Assembly: GCA_963788965.1 (NCBI GenBank)
Contig: CAWBIK010000005.1
Location: 868,001-932,000 of the forward strand
Direction of reading: 5' to 3'
DNA length: 64,000 nucleotides
DNA from: QHXQ01 sp963788965
GTDB lineage: Bacteria; Acidobacteriota; Blastocatellia; Pyrinomonadales; Pyrinomonadaceae
The first letter of the stretch is position 1. Every line of letters begins with the position of its first letter. A model generated the notes under the pieces. That model ran no database searches, was not told the DNA's origin, and saw nothing but the letters and a program-made list of their open reading frames with translations. The translations under genes were made by a program, and so were the position numbers. This document shows positions 29,222 to 39,028 of this stretch, piece by piece.

Positions 29222-30826
29222 TTGCCGCTGACCTGGGGACAAATCGGGGAACTCACGGTGCTGATCCTATTCGCCACGGCTCACGGCTACGGCGCAGCGT
29301 GGCTGGCCGTGCGGATGCTCTTTCGGCCGCACAAGCCCGTGCAGCTTTGGGGCTTGACGATCTGGCCGCAAGGGATGATCCCGCGCCACCGCGAGCGGCT
29401 GGCGCAATCTATCGGCAACGCGGTCGGCAACGAGTTGCTGGCGCAGGACACGGTTGTGCATGCGCTGTTCGAGACAGACTTCTTCCGCCGCAAGGTCGAT
29501 GATCTAATCGGCGGTTACACGGACGAACTGCTCAACACGTCTTACCCGTCGCTGGTCGAAGCGATCCCGGCGGGCGTGCGCGCGCCCGTGCTCGACGCGA
29601 TCAGCGCCTTGCAGTTGCGCGTCGCCGACTACATCGCGGGCGTGCTCCGCAGTGAAGAAACGGCCGCGGCCGTCAACTCGTTCATCGACCGCCGCGTGGA
29701 CGAACTGCTCGCGCGGCGCTTGAGCGAAGCGATTGACGACGAGACTTATGAACAGGTTGTCGGCTTCGTCGAAGAACGTTTTCGCGGCGTTGTCACCGCG
29801 CGCGATTTCGAGACGAAGGTGCGCGACTTCATCGGCGGGCGCATCGACGACTTGACCCACAGCAGCGCGACGCTCGCAGACGTGTTCACGCCTGACACGG
29901 TCACGCTTGTTAAGGCGCGCATCGACGCGCAACTCGGCCCCATCGCCGAACAGTTGACCGAGATCGCCACGAACAAACGCACGCGCACGCAGATCGGCGC
30001 GCTCATCAAGCGCGAGGTCGATGACTATTACGCGCAGCTCAGCTTCTTCAAAAAAATCTTCGTCTCGCGCGACCGCATTCATCAGGAAGTTGATGAGATG
30101 GTGAACAAGACGCTGCCGCGCCGCGTCGAAGAGTTTTTGCAGGGCGAAGCGTTCGAGCAGGAAGCGCGCACGTTCCTCGATCAGACGATTGATAACGTGT
30201 TGACGCGCCCGCTCAACGAACTGGTCGGCAAGCTCGAACCCGACAAGCTTGAGTTGATCAAAGAGCAGATCACGGGGCGCATCCTCGCGCTCGCACGCGG
30301 GCCTGAGTTGTCCACGGCCGTTTCGGCTTATGCGACCGACGCGCTCGCGCGCCTGCGCCCGCATACGGTGCGCGCGCTCTTGGAACACGCCAGCCCCGAT
30401 TCGACCGAGCGGCTGAAACGGTTTCTATCGAAGGCGCTTCTGGGTGTGCTTGCGCGCGACGAGACGGCGCGCACCATCAACGCGATCCTGACCGCGCAGA
30501 TCGAGCGCCTGCTCATCGCGCCCATCGGCCGGCTCTCCGAACAGATACCTGAGCAGTCGATCATGCGTGCGCGTACCGCTTTGACCGAGCGCGTCACGGC
30601 TGCCGCGCGCGAACGCCTGCCCGTCGCCATCCAAGAGTTCGACATCGGCAGCGTCGTGCGCAACAAGGTGGCCGCTTATCCGGTCGAAAAGTTGGAGACG
30701 CTCGTGCTGTCGGTCGCGCAGCAACACCTGCGCACCATCGAACTGTTCGGCGCAGCCATAGGCTTCTTCCTCGGCCTGTCGCAAGCCATCTATTTCGGCG
30801 TCAAATATTATCTCGCCAGCCACTAG
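29222..30826 (+). CDS. DUF445-family membrane-anchored protein
   Basis: Protein of about 534 aa with hydrophobic helices at both ends and a long amphipathic helical middle. The start region (LILFATAHGYGAAWLAVRML, RPHKPVQLWGL, WPQGMIPRHRERLA) and the end (LRTIELFGAAIGFFLGLSQA) are those of DUF445/YheB-like proteins. The middle carries repeated helical units with RVDELLARRL, ERFRGVVTARDFE and DQTIDNVLTRPLNEL. The start is uncertain: TTG 29222 has AGAGGGA ahead, GTG 29204 is the alternative. Function of the family is unknown. Confidence 0.8.
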   Translation: MPLTWGQIGELTVLILFATAHGYGAAWLAVRMLFRPHKPVQLWGLTIWPQGMIPRHRERLAQSIGNAVGNELLAQDTVVHALFETDFFRRKVDDLIGGYTDELLNTSYPSLVEAIPAGVRAPVLDAISALQLRVADYIAGVLRSEETAAAVNSFIDRRVDELLARRLSEAIDDETYEQVVGFVEERFRGVVTARDFETKVRDFIGGRIDDLTHSSATLADVFTPDTVTLVKARIDAQLGPIAEQLTEIATNKRTRTQIGALIKREVDDYYAQLSFFKKIFVSRDRIHQEVDEMVNKTLPRRVEEFLQGEAFEQEARTFLDQTIDNVLTRPLNELVGKLEPDKLELIKEQITGRILALARGPELSTAVSAYATDALARLRPHTVRALLEHASPDSTERLKRFLSKALLGVLARDETARTINAILTAQIERLLIAPIGRLSEQIPEQSIMRARTALTERVTAAARERLPVAIQEFDIGSVVRNKVAAYPVEKLETLVLSVAQQHLRTIELFGAAIGFFLGLSQAIYFGVKYYLASH

Positions 30827-30970
30827 CGCGAAATTAGCGGGCAACGCCAACGCGCCGACGCGCACTAACTAACATCCCCTAACTTTAATCTGAGGCGAGA
30901 CGACGGCCGCGCCGGTAGCGTCGCAAGCGACCACGCACATGCGCGCCGCGTCGGGGAAACTGTTAAGGGC

Positions 30971-31996
30971 ATGAACAAGCGGTTAAATAAATTCAGCGCG
31001 CCGCTGCTGGCGCTGCTGCTGATCATAACAACTATTGTGCTGCCGGTCGCGGCGCAGACCGGCGCAACGCAAGCGCCCGGCCCTGTGCGACCGGGGCCGG
31101 GCCAGTTAGCGCGCCGCGCGGAGTATGACGAGTCGGCTTGGTCGGATAGATACACGGGCGGGCGCGTCGAACGCGCGGAACTCGTCGCGGACAATGCGAA
31201 CATAGAGATCACGGTTGACGTGCCCGCGTTCCGCTTGACGTTGTGGCAGGACGGGCGCGTAGTTAAGACGTACCGGATCGGCGTCGGGCAGAAGGAGTAT
31301 CCGATCATCATCGGCGTGCGCGAGGCGAGCGAAGTGATCTGGAATCCGGCGTGGATTCCACCTGATAGCGATTGGGTGTCGGGGCACAAAGGCGTGAAGC
31401 CGGGCCAGGTGATCAAGGCGAGCGACCCGCGCAACCCGCTCGGCAAGGTCAAGATTCCGCTCGGCGGCGGCTACCTGATCCATCAGGCTAAAGGCGTGGG
31501 CGATCTCGGCAACCTCGTCTCGCACGGCTGCGTGCGGATGATGCTTGCGGACCTCTACGATCTGGCCGAGAAGATCAACATGGCTTACGGCTCGCCCGTC
31601 TCCGCCAAACAGATCACGGCCGCGAAGCGCAGCAAACGCACCGTCGTCGCCGAACTCGATCCGCAACTTCCGCTCAGCGTGGATATCAACTACGACACGC
31701 TCGTCGTCGAAGGCGGCGCGTTGCACATCTACCCCGACGTGTACGACCGGGGCACGAACACCATCGCGCGCCTGCGCGCCGAACTTGCGAGCGTCGGCGC
31801 GGACGCAGACGCGCTCGACGAACGCACGCTCGAACGAATGCTCGCGCGCATCCGGCCGCGCACCGAGTATGTCGTCAGCCTTGAAAGTCTGGCCGCCGGC
31901 CGCGCACTCGCAGACGGCGAACTGCGCGCCATCGTCGGTTCAAACAGTAAGCCGCGCCAACGCACCCCGCCACGGCGCGCGGCGCGTGTGGACTGA
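30971..31996 (+). CDS. L,D-transpeptidase (YkuD domain)
   Basis: Exported peptidoglycan cross-linking enzyme, 341 aa. A signal peptide (LLALLLIITTIVLPVAAQ) precedes the YkuD domain: FRLTLWQDGRVVKTYRIGVG, EYPIIIGVREASEVIWNPAW, the GGGYLIHQ histidine, and the catalytic VSHGCVRMMLADLYDLA near residue 190. A C-terminal basic tail follows about 100 residues of helical sequence. It is convergent with the VanY-like carboxypeptidase, so two peptidoglycan enzymes share one palindromic 3' end. Confidence 0.92.
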   Translation: MNKRLNKFSAPLLALLLIITTIVLPVAAQTGATQAPGPVRPGPGQLARRAEYDESAWSDRYTGGRVERAELVADNANIEITVDVPAFRLTLWQDGRVVKTYRIGVGQKEYPIIIGVREASEVIWNPAWIPPDSDWVSGHKGVKPGQVIKASDPRNPLGKVKIPLGGGYLIHQAKGVGDLGNLVSHGCVRMMLADLYDLAEKINMAYGSPVSAKQITAAKRSKRTVVAELDPQLPLSVDINYDTLVVEGGALHIYPDVYDRGTNTIARLRAELASVGADADALDERTLERMLARIRPRTEYVVSLESLAAGRALADGELRAIVGSNSKPRQRTPPRRAARVD

Positions 31997-32003
31997 AGCC
32001 GAA

Positions 32004-32080
32004 GCTTAACCACCAAGACACGAAGGACACGAAGAAGCCGCATTGCTTTCTTCGTGGCCTTCGTGTCTTGGTGGTTAAGC
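32004..32080. repeat. intergenic palindromic repeat, AACCACCAAGACACG family (23-bp arms)
   Basis: Arms 32004-32026 and 32058-32080 are exact reverse complements (GCTTAACCACCAAGACACGA and complement). The element fills the gap between the two convergent stop codons, so it can serve as a bidirectional 3'-end structure. Confidence 0.9.
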
Positions 32081-32973
32081 TACTGCCCGACGTATTCCCA
32101 ATGCCACGGCTCGAAAAAGTAAGGCCGGAAGCCGAAGCGTTCGGCGTTCTTAACCAGCCAACGATATACGCGCGTCTCTGTCTGCCGCGCGCGGTTCGCA
32201 TCCTTTGTGCTCACCGGATCGCCGCCGACGTAAAGATCGAGCGCGCGCCCCGTGAAGTGCGGACTGTTGACAGCGAGGCCGGCGCGGCCCGCTTGCGGCT
32301 CTTGCTTACGCAACTGCTCCTGTCGCTCCCTAGAGCGAAACGCCGAGATGAGCTTCAGATACTTTTCACCCGCCGCAAGCTCGCCTGTTTTGGTTGTCGT
32401 CAGACCAAGCGAACGATCAGCCGCGGCCGCCGCGAGCATGCGTTTGTACGCGGCATAAGTTGCGCGCTCAACTTGTCGTTGATCATCCGGCGCGGCCGGA
32501 TCATAGAACTCCGTCGGCGGCGCGGTCACGAGTTGATCAGGCGACGGATAACCGCGCTCCTTCAAGCGGCGCGACTGCCATTTGTCGAGCAACTGATAGA
32601 ACGTTGCGCTGCCAAGCACGCCGTTGTCCGGCAAGCGCGCGCCCCGTTGCCAGCGCGCCACCGCCCGCGCAAAATCGCTGCTCTCAATCGCCGCGTCCGT
32701 CTCAAGCGTGTGCGCAATGAGCGGCACATAGATCGCCCACCCGCGCTGCACCTTGCCGCCAAAGACCCACTCAAGATCGTTCATCAACTGCGCGTTCTGC
32801 TGCCCCGCCACCTGCATAACTGAAGTGTCGGCCTGCGCGGTCGGCTGCGCTTTCGTCGTGCGCTTAACGCCTTGACCGTAACCGGGCCAAGCCACGACCG
32901 TCGCCAACGCAAACAACGCCGCGAACGTCGGCGCGACGAAAAAGAAACTTGCCTGCTTGTCTGTCATGTGCAA
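32080..32973 (-). CDS. D-alanyl-D-alanine carboxypeptidase, VanY/M15B family
   Basis: Zinc peptidase trimming peptidoglycan stem peptides, 297 aa. An N-terminal hydrophobic segment (FFVAPTFAALFALATVVAWP) anchors or exports it. Residues about 95-135 resemble a peptidoglycan-binding helix bundle (ARWQRGARLPDNGVLGSATF). The catalytic domain shows LISAFRSRERQEQL, the zinc motif SPHFTGRALDLYVGG (His and Asp) and EPWHWEYVGQ with the last zinc His at the C-terminus. Convergent with the L,D-transpeptidase gene. Confidence 0.9.
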   Translation of the reverse strand: MHMTDKQASFFFVAPTFAALFALATVVAWPGYGQGVKRTTKAQPTAQADTSVMQVAGQQNAQLMNDLEWVFGGKVQRGWAIYVPLIAHTLETDAAIESSDFARAVARWQRGARLPDNGVLGSATFYQLLDKWQSRRLKERGYPSPDQLVTAPPTEFYDPAAPDDQRQVERATYAAYKRMLAAAAADRSLGLTTTKTGELAAGEKYLKLISAFRSRERQEQLRKQEPQAGRAGLAVNSPHFTGRALDLYVGGDPVSTKDANRARQTETRVYRWLVKNAERFGFRPYFFEPWHWEYVGQ

Positions 32974-33197
32974 TTGATTTGGCTCACGAACGCGGGGCTA
33001 TCCCCTGGTCGCAACGTATCAGATGCCTCGACACGCGTAAAGGTTGAGCCGCGCTTGTTGGGCTGGTTGACGAACAGTTGCACTCATCTCGGTGCGCCAA
33101 AGTGCGTCGCCAACGTCGCGCGAGCCAACGAGTTATTTTGCGTCTGAGCGCAACTTTTCCCTGCGCCTTTTTTTGTAGTCTGTGCTAGGTTGACGGC

Positions 33198-33488
33198 ATG
33201 AGCATGCAAGACCTCACGACCGCACAGGTGGCGGCCATGATAGTGACGCCGGAGCAGACTATTCTTATCTGGTGTCAGCAGGGTCTATTCCCGAACGCGC
33301 GGCAGATAGACACGCCGCGCGGCTCTTACTGGCTGATCCCTGAAACCGATCTACAGGGGTTCGCCCAACCTGAGCGCAGCCGCCCGGCGCAGAACCCGGC
33401 CGACACGACCCGCCAGCTTAACGCCGCATTCAAGAAAGCTGTGGAGTCAGATCAGAAGGTGGACAAGAAGAAAGGTAACAGAAAGTGA
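33198..33488 (+). CDS. small helix-turn-helix (excisionase/MerR-like) protein
   Basis: A 96-aa protein whose first 55 residues (LTTAQVAAMIVTPEQTILIW, then CQQGLFPNARQI, GSYWLIPETDLQGF) match the HTH_17/excisionase layout used for DNA binding. The tail is polar and ends in KVDKKKGNRK. It overlaps the next gene by 4 bp, so the two form a translationally coupled pair. Confidence 0.75.
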   Translation: MSMQDLTTAQVAAMIVTPEQTILIWCQQGLFPNARQIDTPRGSYWLIPETDLQGFAQPERSRPAQNPADTTRQLNAAFKKAVESDQKVDKKKGNRK

Positions 33489-33925
33489 AAAAACTAGATG
33501 CCGGGCACATGTTCGATCCGCATGCCGGCGCGACCTACAGCTTTGCACACATGCCGCTAGCCGCCGCCGAAGAACGCGCACAGGTGGCCGAAACCGCGCA
33601 CATCGTCGAAGCCATCAACTGGACCAAATCCCACGGCGGCGAAGTGCATTACAACCGTTACTTCGCTCACAACTTCGACGAAGCCCTCGGCCTCGCCGTC
33701 CGGCTCCGCATCGGCTTTGAAGACGGCGTCGAAGAAGTGATCGCTATCCGGCCCGCCACCAAAACCGAAGCCGCCGCCGGCCACGAAGCCGCCGCCCACT
33801 TTCTCGACCTGATGCCGCTTGCGATCTCTAGTGTCGATAAGATAGAAGCGCCCAAGCAAGACACACCGTCGCAGGCTCAGACCGGCACGGCGAAGGCCGG
33901 TAAGAAGAAAAGTAACAAGAAGTAA
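33485..33925 (+). CDS. hypothetical protein coupled to the HTH gene
   Basis: A 146-aa soluble protein with no family I recognise; GTG start inside the preceding stop region. Notable stretches are INWTKSHGGEVHYNRYFAHN and VRLRIGFEDGVEEVIAIRPA, suggesting a small beta-rich domain. Like its partner, it ends in a lysine-rich tail (AGKKKSNKK), which could bind nucleic acid. A toxin-antitoxin pairing is possible from the layout, but no toxin fold is visible. Confidence 0.65.
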   Translation: MKKLDAGHMFDPHAGATYSFAHMPLAAAEERAQVAETAHIVEAINWTKSHGGEVHYNRYFAHNFDEALGLAVRLRIGFEDGVEEVIAIRPATKTEAAAGHEAAAHFLDLMPLAISSVDKIEAPKQDTPSQAQTGTAKAGKKKSNKK

Positions 33926-33964
33926 ATAGGCTGATGCCCGCAAACGAACGAGTCCTAACAAGCT

Positions 33965-34471
33965 TCACAGGCGGAGTAGTTCGGTGATGCGTGCGAGGTG
34001 ATGATCGTCGTGTTCGGCGGTGAAGAGGGCCATGTCGATGAGGCGCATGGGTTGTTGCAGGCGTGGGTGCAAGGCAGTGCGGGCCGCGAAGTCTAGATCA
34101 TAAACGTCGAGGCGTTGGACGAAGGCGGTGCGGCCGGCACGGAAGGCGCGGAGGATGTCGGCGACTTCGCGGTCGTTATGGTTGGCTTCGTGGGTCTTAC
34201 GATTTTGGAGGTCGGCGGGGGCAAGCGTGGCGCGTGCAGCTTCGTAGTCGGCGAGGCGTAGGGTGTGCAGTTCGTCGAGATCGAGCAAGTGGCCCGCTTG
34301 TTCTTGGATCGACCAGCGGTCGCCGTCGCGGCGCGTCAAGATTTCACGCGACAGTGTAGCGATACGTTCTTCGAGGCGCGCGCTTGTGCCGCGCAGACGC
34401 TCGACGATGTTCGGGTATAACTCGACGGGTGTGGTGAACGTGAAGGCGCGCTCGAACCAGACTGTTGGCAT
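33965..34471 (-). CDS. DinB-family protein
   Basis: Four-helix-bundle metalloprotein of the DinB/YfiT superfamily, 168 aa. Metal-binding histidines are in WSIQEQAGHLLDLDELH and in the C-terminal FTAEHDDHHLARI. Relatives include thiol transferases using bacillithiol or mycothiol and uncharacterised stress proteins; no specific activity can be assigned here. Single gene, convergent with the small HTH pair. Confidence 0.85.
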   Translation of the reverse strand: MPTVWFERAFTFTTPVELYPNIVERLRGTSARLEERIATLSREILTRRDGDRWSIQEQAGHLLDLDELHTLRLADYEAARATLAPADLQNRKTHEANHNDREVADILRAFRAGRTAFVQRLDVYDLDFAARTALHPRLQQPMRLIDMALFTAEHDDHHLARITELLRL

Positions 34472-34641
34472 TGGCTTATACCTCGCAAGCGAAAGCTTGA
34501 CCGCTGAACGAAATCAAAGGCGGCCGGGCGTGCATATCATAACGCAAGGCGGTGCAGATTTGCGTCCCGCGCAAAGTGTCCAAGCTTAGTGCCCGGCCGG
34601 CGCTTGACCGGCGCGGGTGTGCGCGGGCAAGATGGCCCGCG

Positions 34642-36406
34642 ATGTTGTACCGCAGTTCGCCCCCGCGCGGCTCGTTCCCGTGCCAACCAAACCTGCCAGT
34701 AAAAATCATCGGCGCTTTGTGCGTGCTCGCCGCGTGCTGTAGTGCGGCCGGGCGAGTTAATGCACAGACACTCACGCGCGAGTTGCCGGTGGTGGCCGGT
34801 GCGAGCGTCGAGGTCGTTGTCCGCAACGGCAATGGGCGCGTGACCGTCGTAGCCGACACGGACGAAGCACGCAAGAGCATCACGCTTGCAGCCGCATCGA
34901 CCGGCGCGGCCGTGACAGAGTCGGACGTGCAGACGACGGGCACAAGCGGGCGCGTGCAGCTCGAAGTTCGACCGCGCGCCGAACGCGACCGCATTGATCT
35001 GACGTTGCACGTACCATTGCGTGCGCGCGTGCGGGTCGAGACGAAGGCGGGCGCGGTGGACGTGTCGGGACCTGTGAGCGAGGCCGTGGTCGTAACCGAC
35101 ACGGGCACGATCCGCGCCGACGTGCCGACCGATGCGCTCGTTTATAGCTTTCGTTGGATGGCGAGCCGGCCGCGTTACTTCAGCGAGGTCGCACTCGGCA
35201 AGATCAAAGAACGCGCGGGCGGACGCTTCGAGTTGAACGGGCGCATGGGCGACAAGAAAGCGCCCAAGTCGCAGCGCGTGCGGCTCGACTTGCAGACCGA
35301 GCGCGGCGTCCTCGTCTTCGGCGTCGAACTGGCGATGGTCCCCAGCGACTTGCGCGAGCGCCCTCTGACCGAAGCGGCGCGCGGCATCATTCGCAGCGGC
35401 AACGTGCAGATGATCGACGCGATCCGCAAGGTCGTGCCGCGCTACGTCGGCGAGTACGCCGAGACGCTGCCGCAACGCATCCACGCGCCCACGCTCGCCA
35501 ACTTCAACGCGCCCACGCCCGCGTCGGTAACAATCACAGCCGCCGCCCGTGCCGTGCGCCTGAGCGCCAGCGTGACCGACGGCAACGGGCGCGCGATCCA
35601 CGGGCTATCGGCTGCGGACTTTCTCGTCTATGAGAACGGCCAGCAGCGCCCCGTCACCGAAGTTGAACCGACACGCACGCCGTTCAATCTCGTGTTGCTC
35701 TTGGACGTGTCGGGCAGCGTCGAAGAACGGCTCGACTTCATTCGCAAAGCCGCGCTCGATTTTCTCAAGACCGTTAGCCCGGAAGATCGCATCGCCATTC
35801 TCAGTTTCCGCGACGACATCCAACTCATCTCCGACTTCACAACTGATCGCGCAACTGCTGCAAGAGCGCGTCAAACAGATCGACGCGGGCGGCGCGACCT
35901 CGCTTTACGACGCGCTCGCTTATACGCTCGTCAACACCTTGAAGCCTCTACGCGGCGAGCGCACCGCCATCGTCGTGCTTAGCGATGGCGACGACAACCG
36001 CTCCTTCGTCCCGTTTCCTGCCATCCTCGAAGCCATCGTCGAATCGGGCGCGCTCGTCTATCCGCTCTACGTGCCGTCGGGCTTGATCCCTTCGACCGCC
36101 GCGCCTGACCCCGTGACCACGCTCGACCCGATGCGCTCGCGCTATCTCACTTTGACCTCGCGCGCCGACGAAGAAGGACGCAAACTGGCGACCGTCTCCG
36201 GCGGCGTCTATTACCCGATCACGCGGCTCGACGAACTACAAAGCGCCTATGATGATGTAGTCGCCCAACTCCGCACCGCCTACACGATCACTTACGACTC
36301 TGCCGCGCCCGATCAAACCACCGCCCGACGTCTCCGCATCCGCCTCGCCCATCGCAACGACGCCGCCATTCGTCTCAGTCAAGCAGTGACGACAACACCG
36401 CAATAA
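34642..36406 (+). CDS. exported VWA-domain protein, single-base frameshift
   Basis: Signal peptide (KIIGALCVLAACCSAAG, then RVNAQT) followed by a beta-solenoid-like region (VEVVVRNGNGRVTVVADTDE, VRVETKAGAVDVSGPV) and a C-terminal von Willebrand A domain with MIDAS LLLDVSGSVEERLDF. Such VWA proteins with a YENGQQ domain are common in Acidobacteriota. The frame changes near 35848: the first frame ends DDIQLISDFTTD, the next continues AQLLQERVKQIDAGG to the VWA end (VVLSDGDDNRSFV, then YYPITRLDELQSAYDDV). One extra C in GATCGCG explains it. Corrected length is about 587 aa; sequence error is likely. Confidence 0.85.
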
Positions 36407-36408
36407 AG

Positions 36409-36475
36409 AAAATGATGAACGATAACTGACGACTGATGAATAGCAGCTTATTCATCAGTCATCGTTCATCATTTA
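36409..36475. repeat. intergenic palindromic repeat, ATGATGAACGATAACTG family
   Basis: Left arm AAATGATGAACGA pairs with TCGTTCATCATTT; inner words ACTGATGAATAGC and TTATTCATCAGT pair as well. It begins 3 bp after the VWA stop codon. Confidence 0.8.
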
Positions 36476-36532
36476 ATTAACCCCGTCGCCGGTTTACTTT
36501 TTATCCGGCATCTTGCATCCTTCACACCGACG

Positions 36533-37939
36533 ATGACCCGCTCACTCCTGTTATCTTTATTCGACGAATCGGAGCGCCGGCCGCTGACCGTCTCGGAGTT
36601 GACCTCGCAGGTGCGTGGCGCGTTGGAGAACCGCTTCGCGTCCGTCTGGGTTGAAGGTGAAATCTCAAACTTCAAAGCGCACACGTCCGGGCATTGGTAC
36701 TTCACGATCAAAGATGAGGGCGCGCAACTGCGCGCGACCTGTTTTCGCGGCATCAATCGCGCAATTCGCTTTCGCCCGGCCGACGGTCTACAGGTGCGCG
36801 TGCGTGGGCGGTTGACGGTTTACGAACCGCGCGGCGCTTACGAGTTGGTCGTCGAAGGACTCGACCCCGTGGGCGCGGGCGCGTTGCGCGTGGCCTTCGA
36901 GCAGTTGCGCGACCGTCTGGCGGCGGAAGGTTTATTCGACGCAGCGTTGAAGCGACCGCTGCCGCTCTTGCCGCGCCGCGTCGCCGTCGTCACGTCGCCC
37001 ACGGGCGCGGCCCTGCGCGACATCTTGCACGTCTTGACGCGCCGCACGCGCACGGTCAACGTCCTCGTCGCGCCGACGCACGTGCAAGGCGTGGGCGCGG
37101 CCCGCGAGATCGCGCGCGCCATCGCGCTCGTCAACGCGCATCAACGCGCGGCACTCGCTGATAATAGATTTGATGAGACGGTGGACGCGCTCATCGTGGC
37201 GCGCGGCGGCGGCTCGGTCGAGGACCTGTGGGCGTTCAACGAAGAAGAAGTGGCGCGCGCCATTCGCGCGTCCGCGATCCCCGTCATCTCCGCCATCGGG
37301 CACGAGACGGACGTGACCATCGCGGACTTCGCGGCGGACGTGCGCGCCGCCACGCCGTCGGCCGCGGCCGAGATCGTCGCCGCACGCGAAGACGAAGTAC
37401 AAGGCGCGGTGTTGATGTTGACGCGCGATCTCGTGCGCGCGATCCAGTATCGTTTGTTGACCGACAAGACGCGCGTGCAAGACGCGGCCATGTCTTACGG
37501 CTTCGACGAAACGCGGACGCAACTGCGCGCCATGAACGAACAAGTTAGTGAGCTTGGGCGACGTTTGGAACTGGCGTTTGCGCGCGCGGGCGAGCGTGCG
37601 CGCCGACGGCTCGAAGCTGCTTTACGGCGTCTGTCGCCTGCGCATCCGAGCGCGCGCATGGCCGTCGCACGCGGCACTTTGATCGCAACGCGCGCGGCCT
37701 TGCAAGCCAACATGGCGACGCGCGTGGACGAAGCACGTGCCCGCCTCGAAGTCGCGGTCGCACAACTCGACGCGCTCTCGCCGCTCGATGTACTCAAGCG
37801 TGGTTACGCGTTAGCGGAAGACGAAGCGGGGCGACCCCTGCGCACGGCGCATGCGGTACTTAAAGGTGCGCGCGTTCGTGTCCGCCTCGCGCGCGGCGTC
37901 TTGCGCTGTCGCGTCGAGGAAGTGGAGGACGAAGTTTAA
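36533..37939 (+). CDS. xseA: exodeoxyribonuclease VII large subunit
   Basis: Large subunit of exonuclease VII, which degrades single-stranded DNA to oligonucleotides, 468 aa. The N-terminal OB fold (VWVEGEISNFKAHTSGHWYF) and the catalytic region (VAVVTSPTGAALRDILHVLT, VDALIVARGGGSVEDLWAFN, ISAIGHETDVTIADFAADVR, ATPSAAAEI) are textbook, followed by the long coiled coil. It starts a four-gene operon with the small subunit two genes downstream. Confidence 0.96.
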   Translation: MTRSLLLSLFDESERRPLTVSELTSQVRGALENRFASVWVEGEISNFKAHTSGHWYFTIKDEGAQLRATCFRGINRAIRFRPADGLQVRVRGRLTVYEPRGAYELVVEGLDPVGAGALRVAFEQLRDRLAAEGLFDAALKRPLPLLPRRVAVVTSPTGAALRDILHVLTRRTRTVNVLVAPTHVQGVGAAREIARAIALVNAHQRAALADNRFDETVDALIVARGGGSVEDLWAFNEEEVARAIRASAIPVISAIGHETDVTIADFAADVRAATPSAAAEIVAAREDEVQGAVLMLTRDLVRAIQYRLLTDKTRVQDAAMSYGFDETRTQLRAMNEQVSELGRRLELAFARAGERARRRLEAALRRLSPAHPSARMAVARGTLIATRAALQANMATRVDEARARLEVAVAQLDALSPLDVLKRGYALAEDEAGRPLRTAHAVLKGARVRVRLARGVLRCRVEEVEDEV

Positions 37940-38718
37940 TGTCCACCCTGCCGGGCGATAGAAGTAAACAGAAGCCGCGCAGCCGCATCGTCGTCAACGT
38001 GGAAGAAGCGGCGGCCAAACCGGCCGCGCCGCGTGGACGCGGTGCAGCGCCGCAACGTAAAACGCACGGCCCACGTTTTCGCGGCGCGCGTTGGTACTTG
38101 CCCATCGGCGTGTTCGCGCTCGTCCTGCTGGCGTTCCTCGGCGGCACTTACTTTTGGTGGCAGGCTTTCAAAGCGAAGCCCGCTTACGCCCTCGCGCTCG
38201 TGCTCGACGCGGCACGGCGCGACGACGTGCCCGCGTTCGATGCACTCGTTAACGTGGACGAGGTCAGTCGCAGTCTCGCGCCGCAGGTCGCCGCGCAGAT
38301 GCGTGCGCCGGGCGCGGTGCAGATGCCCGCGCAAGTGCGCCGGCAGATCGAAGCCAACGCGGTGATCCTTCTGCCCGGCGCGCGCGAACAGGTGCGCGCC
38401 ACGTTGATGGAACAGATCAAACAGGTCCTCGTGCAGAGCGGCACGGCCGACGACACGTTCCTCTTGCTCGCGCTTGGCGTGGCGCGCGTGGTCGAGATCA
38501 AGCCGGGCATCGACGGGCAAGAGCCGGATGTGACGGCGACCGCAACTTTGAACGTCAACGGCCGGCCCGTCGAACTAGGTCTGCGCGCCAACAACGCGAA
38601 CGTCGCGGCGACGGCTCAACCTGTTGACACGCGTTGGCGGGTCGTCGGCGTCAAGAGCGACGAGTTGGCGACGCGCATCGCAGAGACGCTGGTGCGCGTC
38701 TATCCGGCCGGTAAGTGA
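37939..38718 (+). CDS. single-pass membrane protein of unknown function, DUF2939-like
   Basis: A 259-aa protein whose ATG overlaps the xseA stop (TAATG). Residues 1-50 are basic and disordered (many R, K, P); one membrane span follows (YLPIGVFALVLLAFLGGTYF), then an extracytoplasmic domain with YALALVLDAARRDDVPAFDA and FDALVNVDEVSRSLAPQVA, resembling DUF2939. It lies between the two exonuclease VII subunit genes, an unusual insertion. Confidence 0.75.
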   Translation: MSTLPGDRSKQKPRSRIVVNVEEAAAKPAAPRGRGAAPQRKTHGPRFRGARWYLPIGVFALVLLAFLGGTYFWWQAFKAKPAYALALVLDAARRDDVPAFDALVNVDEVSRSLAPQVAAQMRAPGAVQMPAQVRRQIEANAVILLPGAREQVRATLMEQIKQVLVQSGTADDTFLLLALGVARVVEIKPGIDGQEPDVTATATLNVNGRPVELGLRANNANVAATAQPVDTRWRVVGVKSDELATRIAETLVRVYPAGK

Positions 38719-38731
38719 ATGAATGTAAGTT

Positions 38732-39028
38732 ATGAAGCCAAAGAAAGCTGAAGCGCAGGGTCAGAGTTTTGAAACGTCGCTCGCGGCGCTCGAACAGATC
38801 GTGCGCGAGTTGGAGCGCGGCGAGTTGCCGCTCGAACGCAGTCTTGAGTTGTTCGAGCAAGGCGTGCGTCTGTCGCGCGAGTGTCAGGAACGTTTGCAGG
38901 CGGCGGAGCGGCGCATCGAAGTACTCTTGCGCGACGGCGAAGGGCGCGCGGTCGTCGGCGCGTTCGGCGAAGCAGAACTCACACGGCTGACGGCGGACGA
39001 GCGCGCAGACGATGAGAGCGTCTTCTGA
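38732..39028 (+). CDS. xseB: exodeoxyribonuclease VII small subunit
   Basis: Small subunit that binds the XseA coiled coil, 98 aa with the family core FETSLAALEQIVRELERGEL, PLERSLELFEQGVRLSRECQ and RLQAAERRIEVLL. The tail is slightly longer than usual. It overlaps ispA by 17 bp, so all four genes are probably co-transcribed. Confidence 0.95.
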   Translation: MKPKKAEAQGQSFETSLAALEQIVRELERGELPLERSLELFEQGVRLSRECQERLQAAERRIEVLLRDGEGRAVVGAFGEAELTRLTADERADDESVF

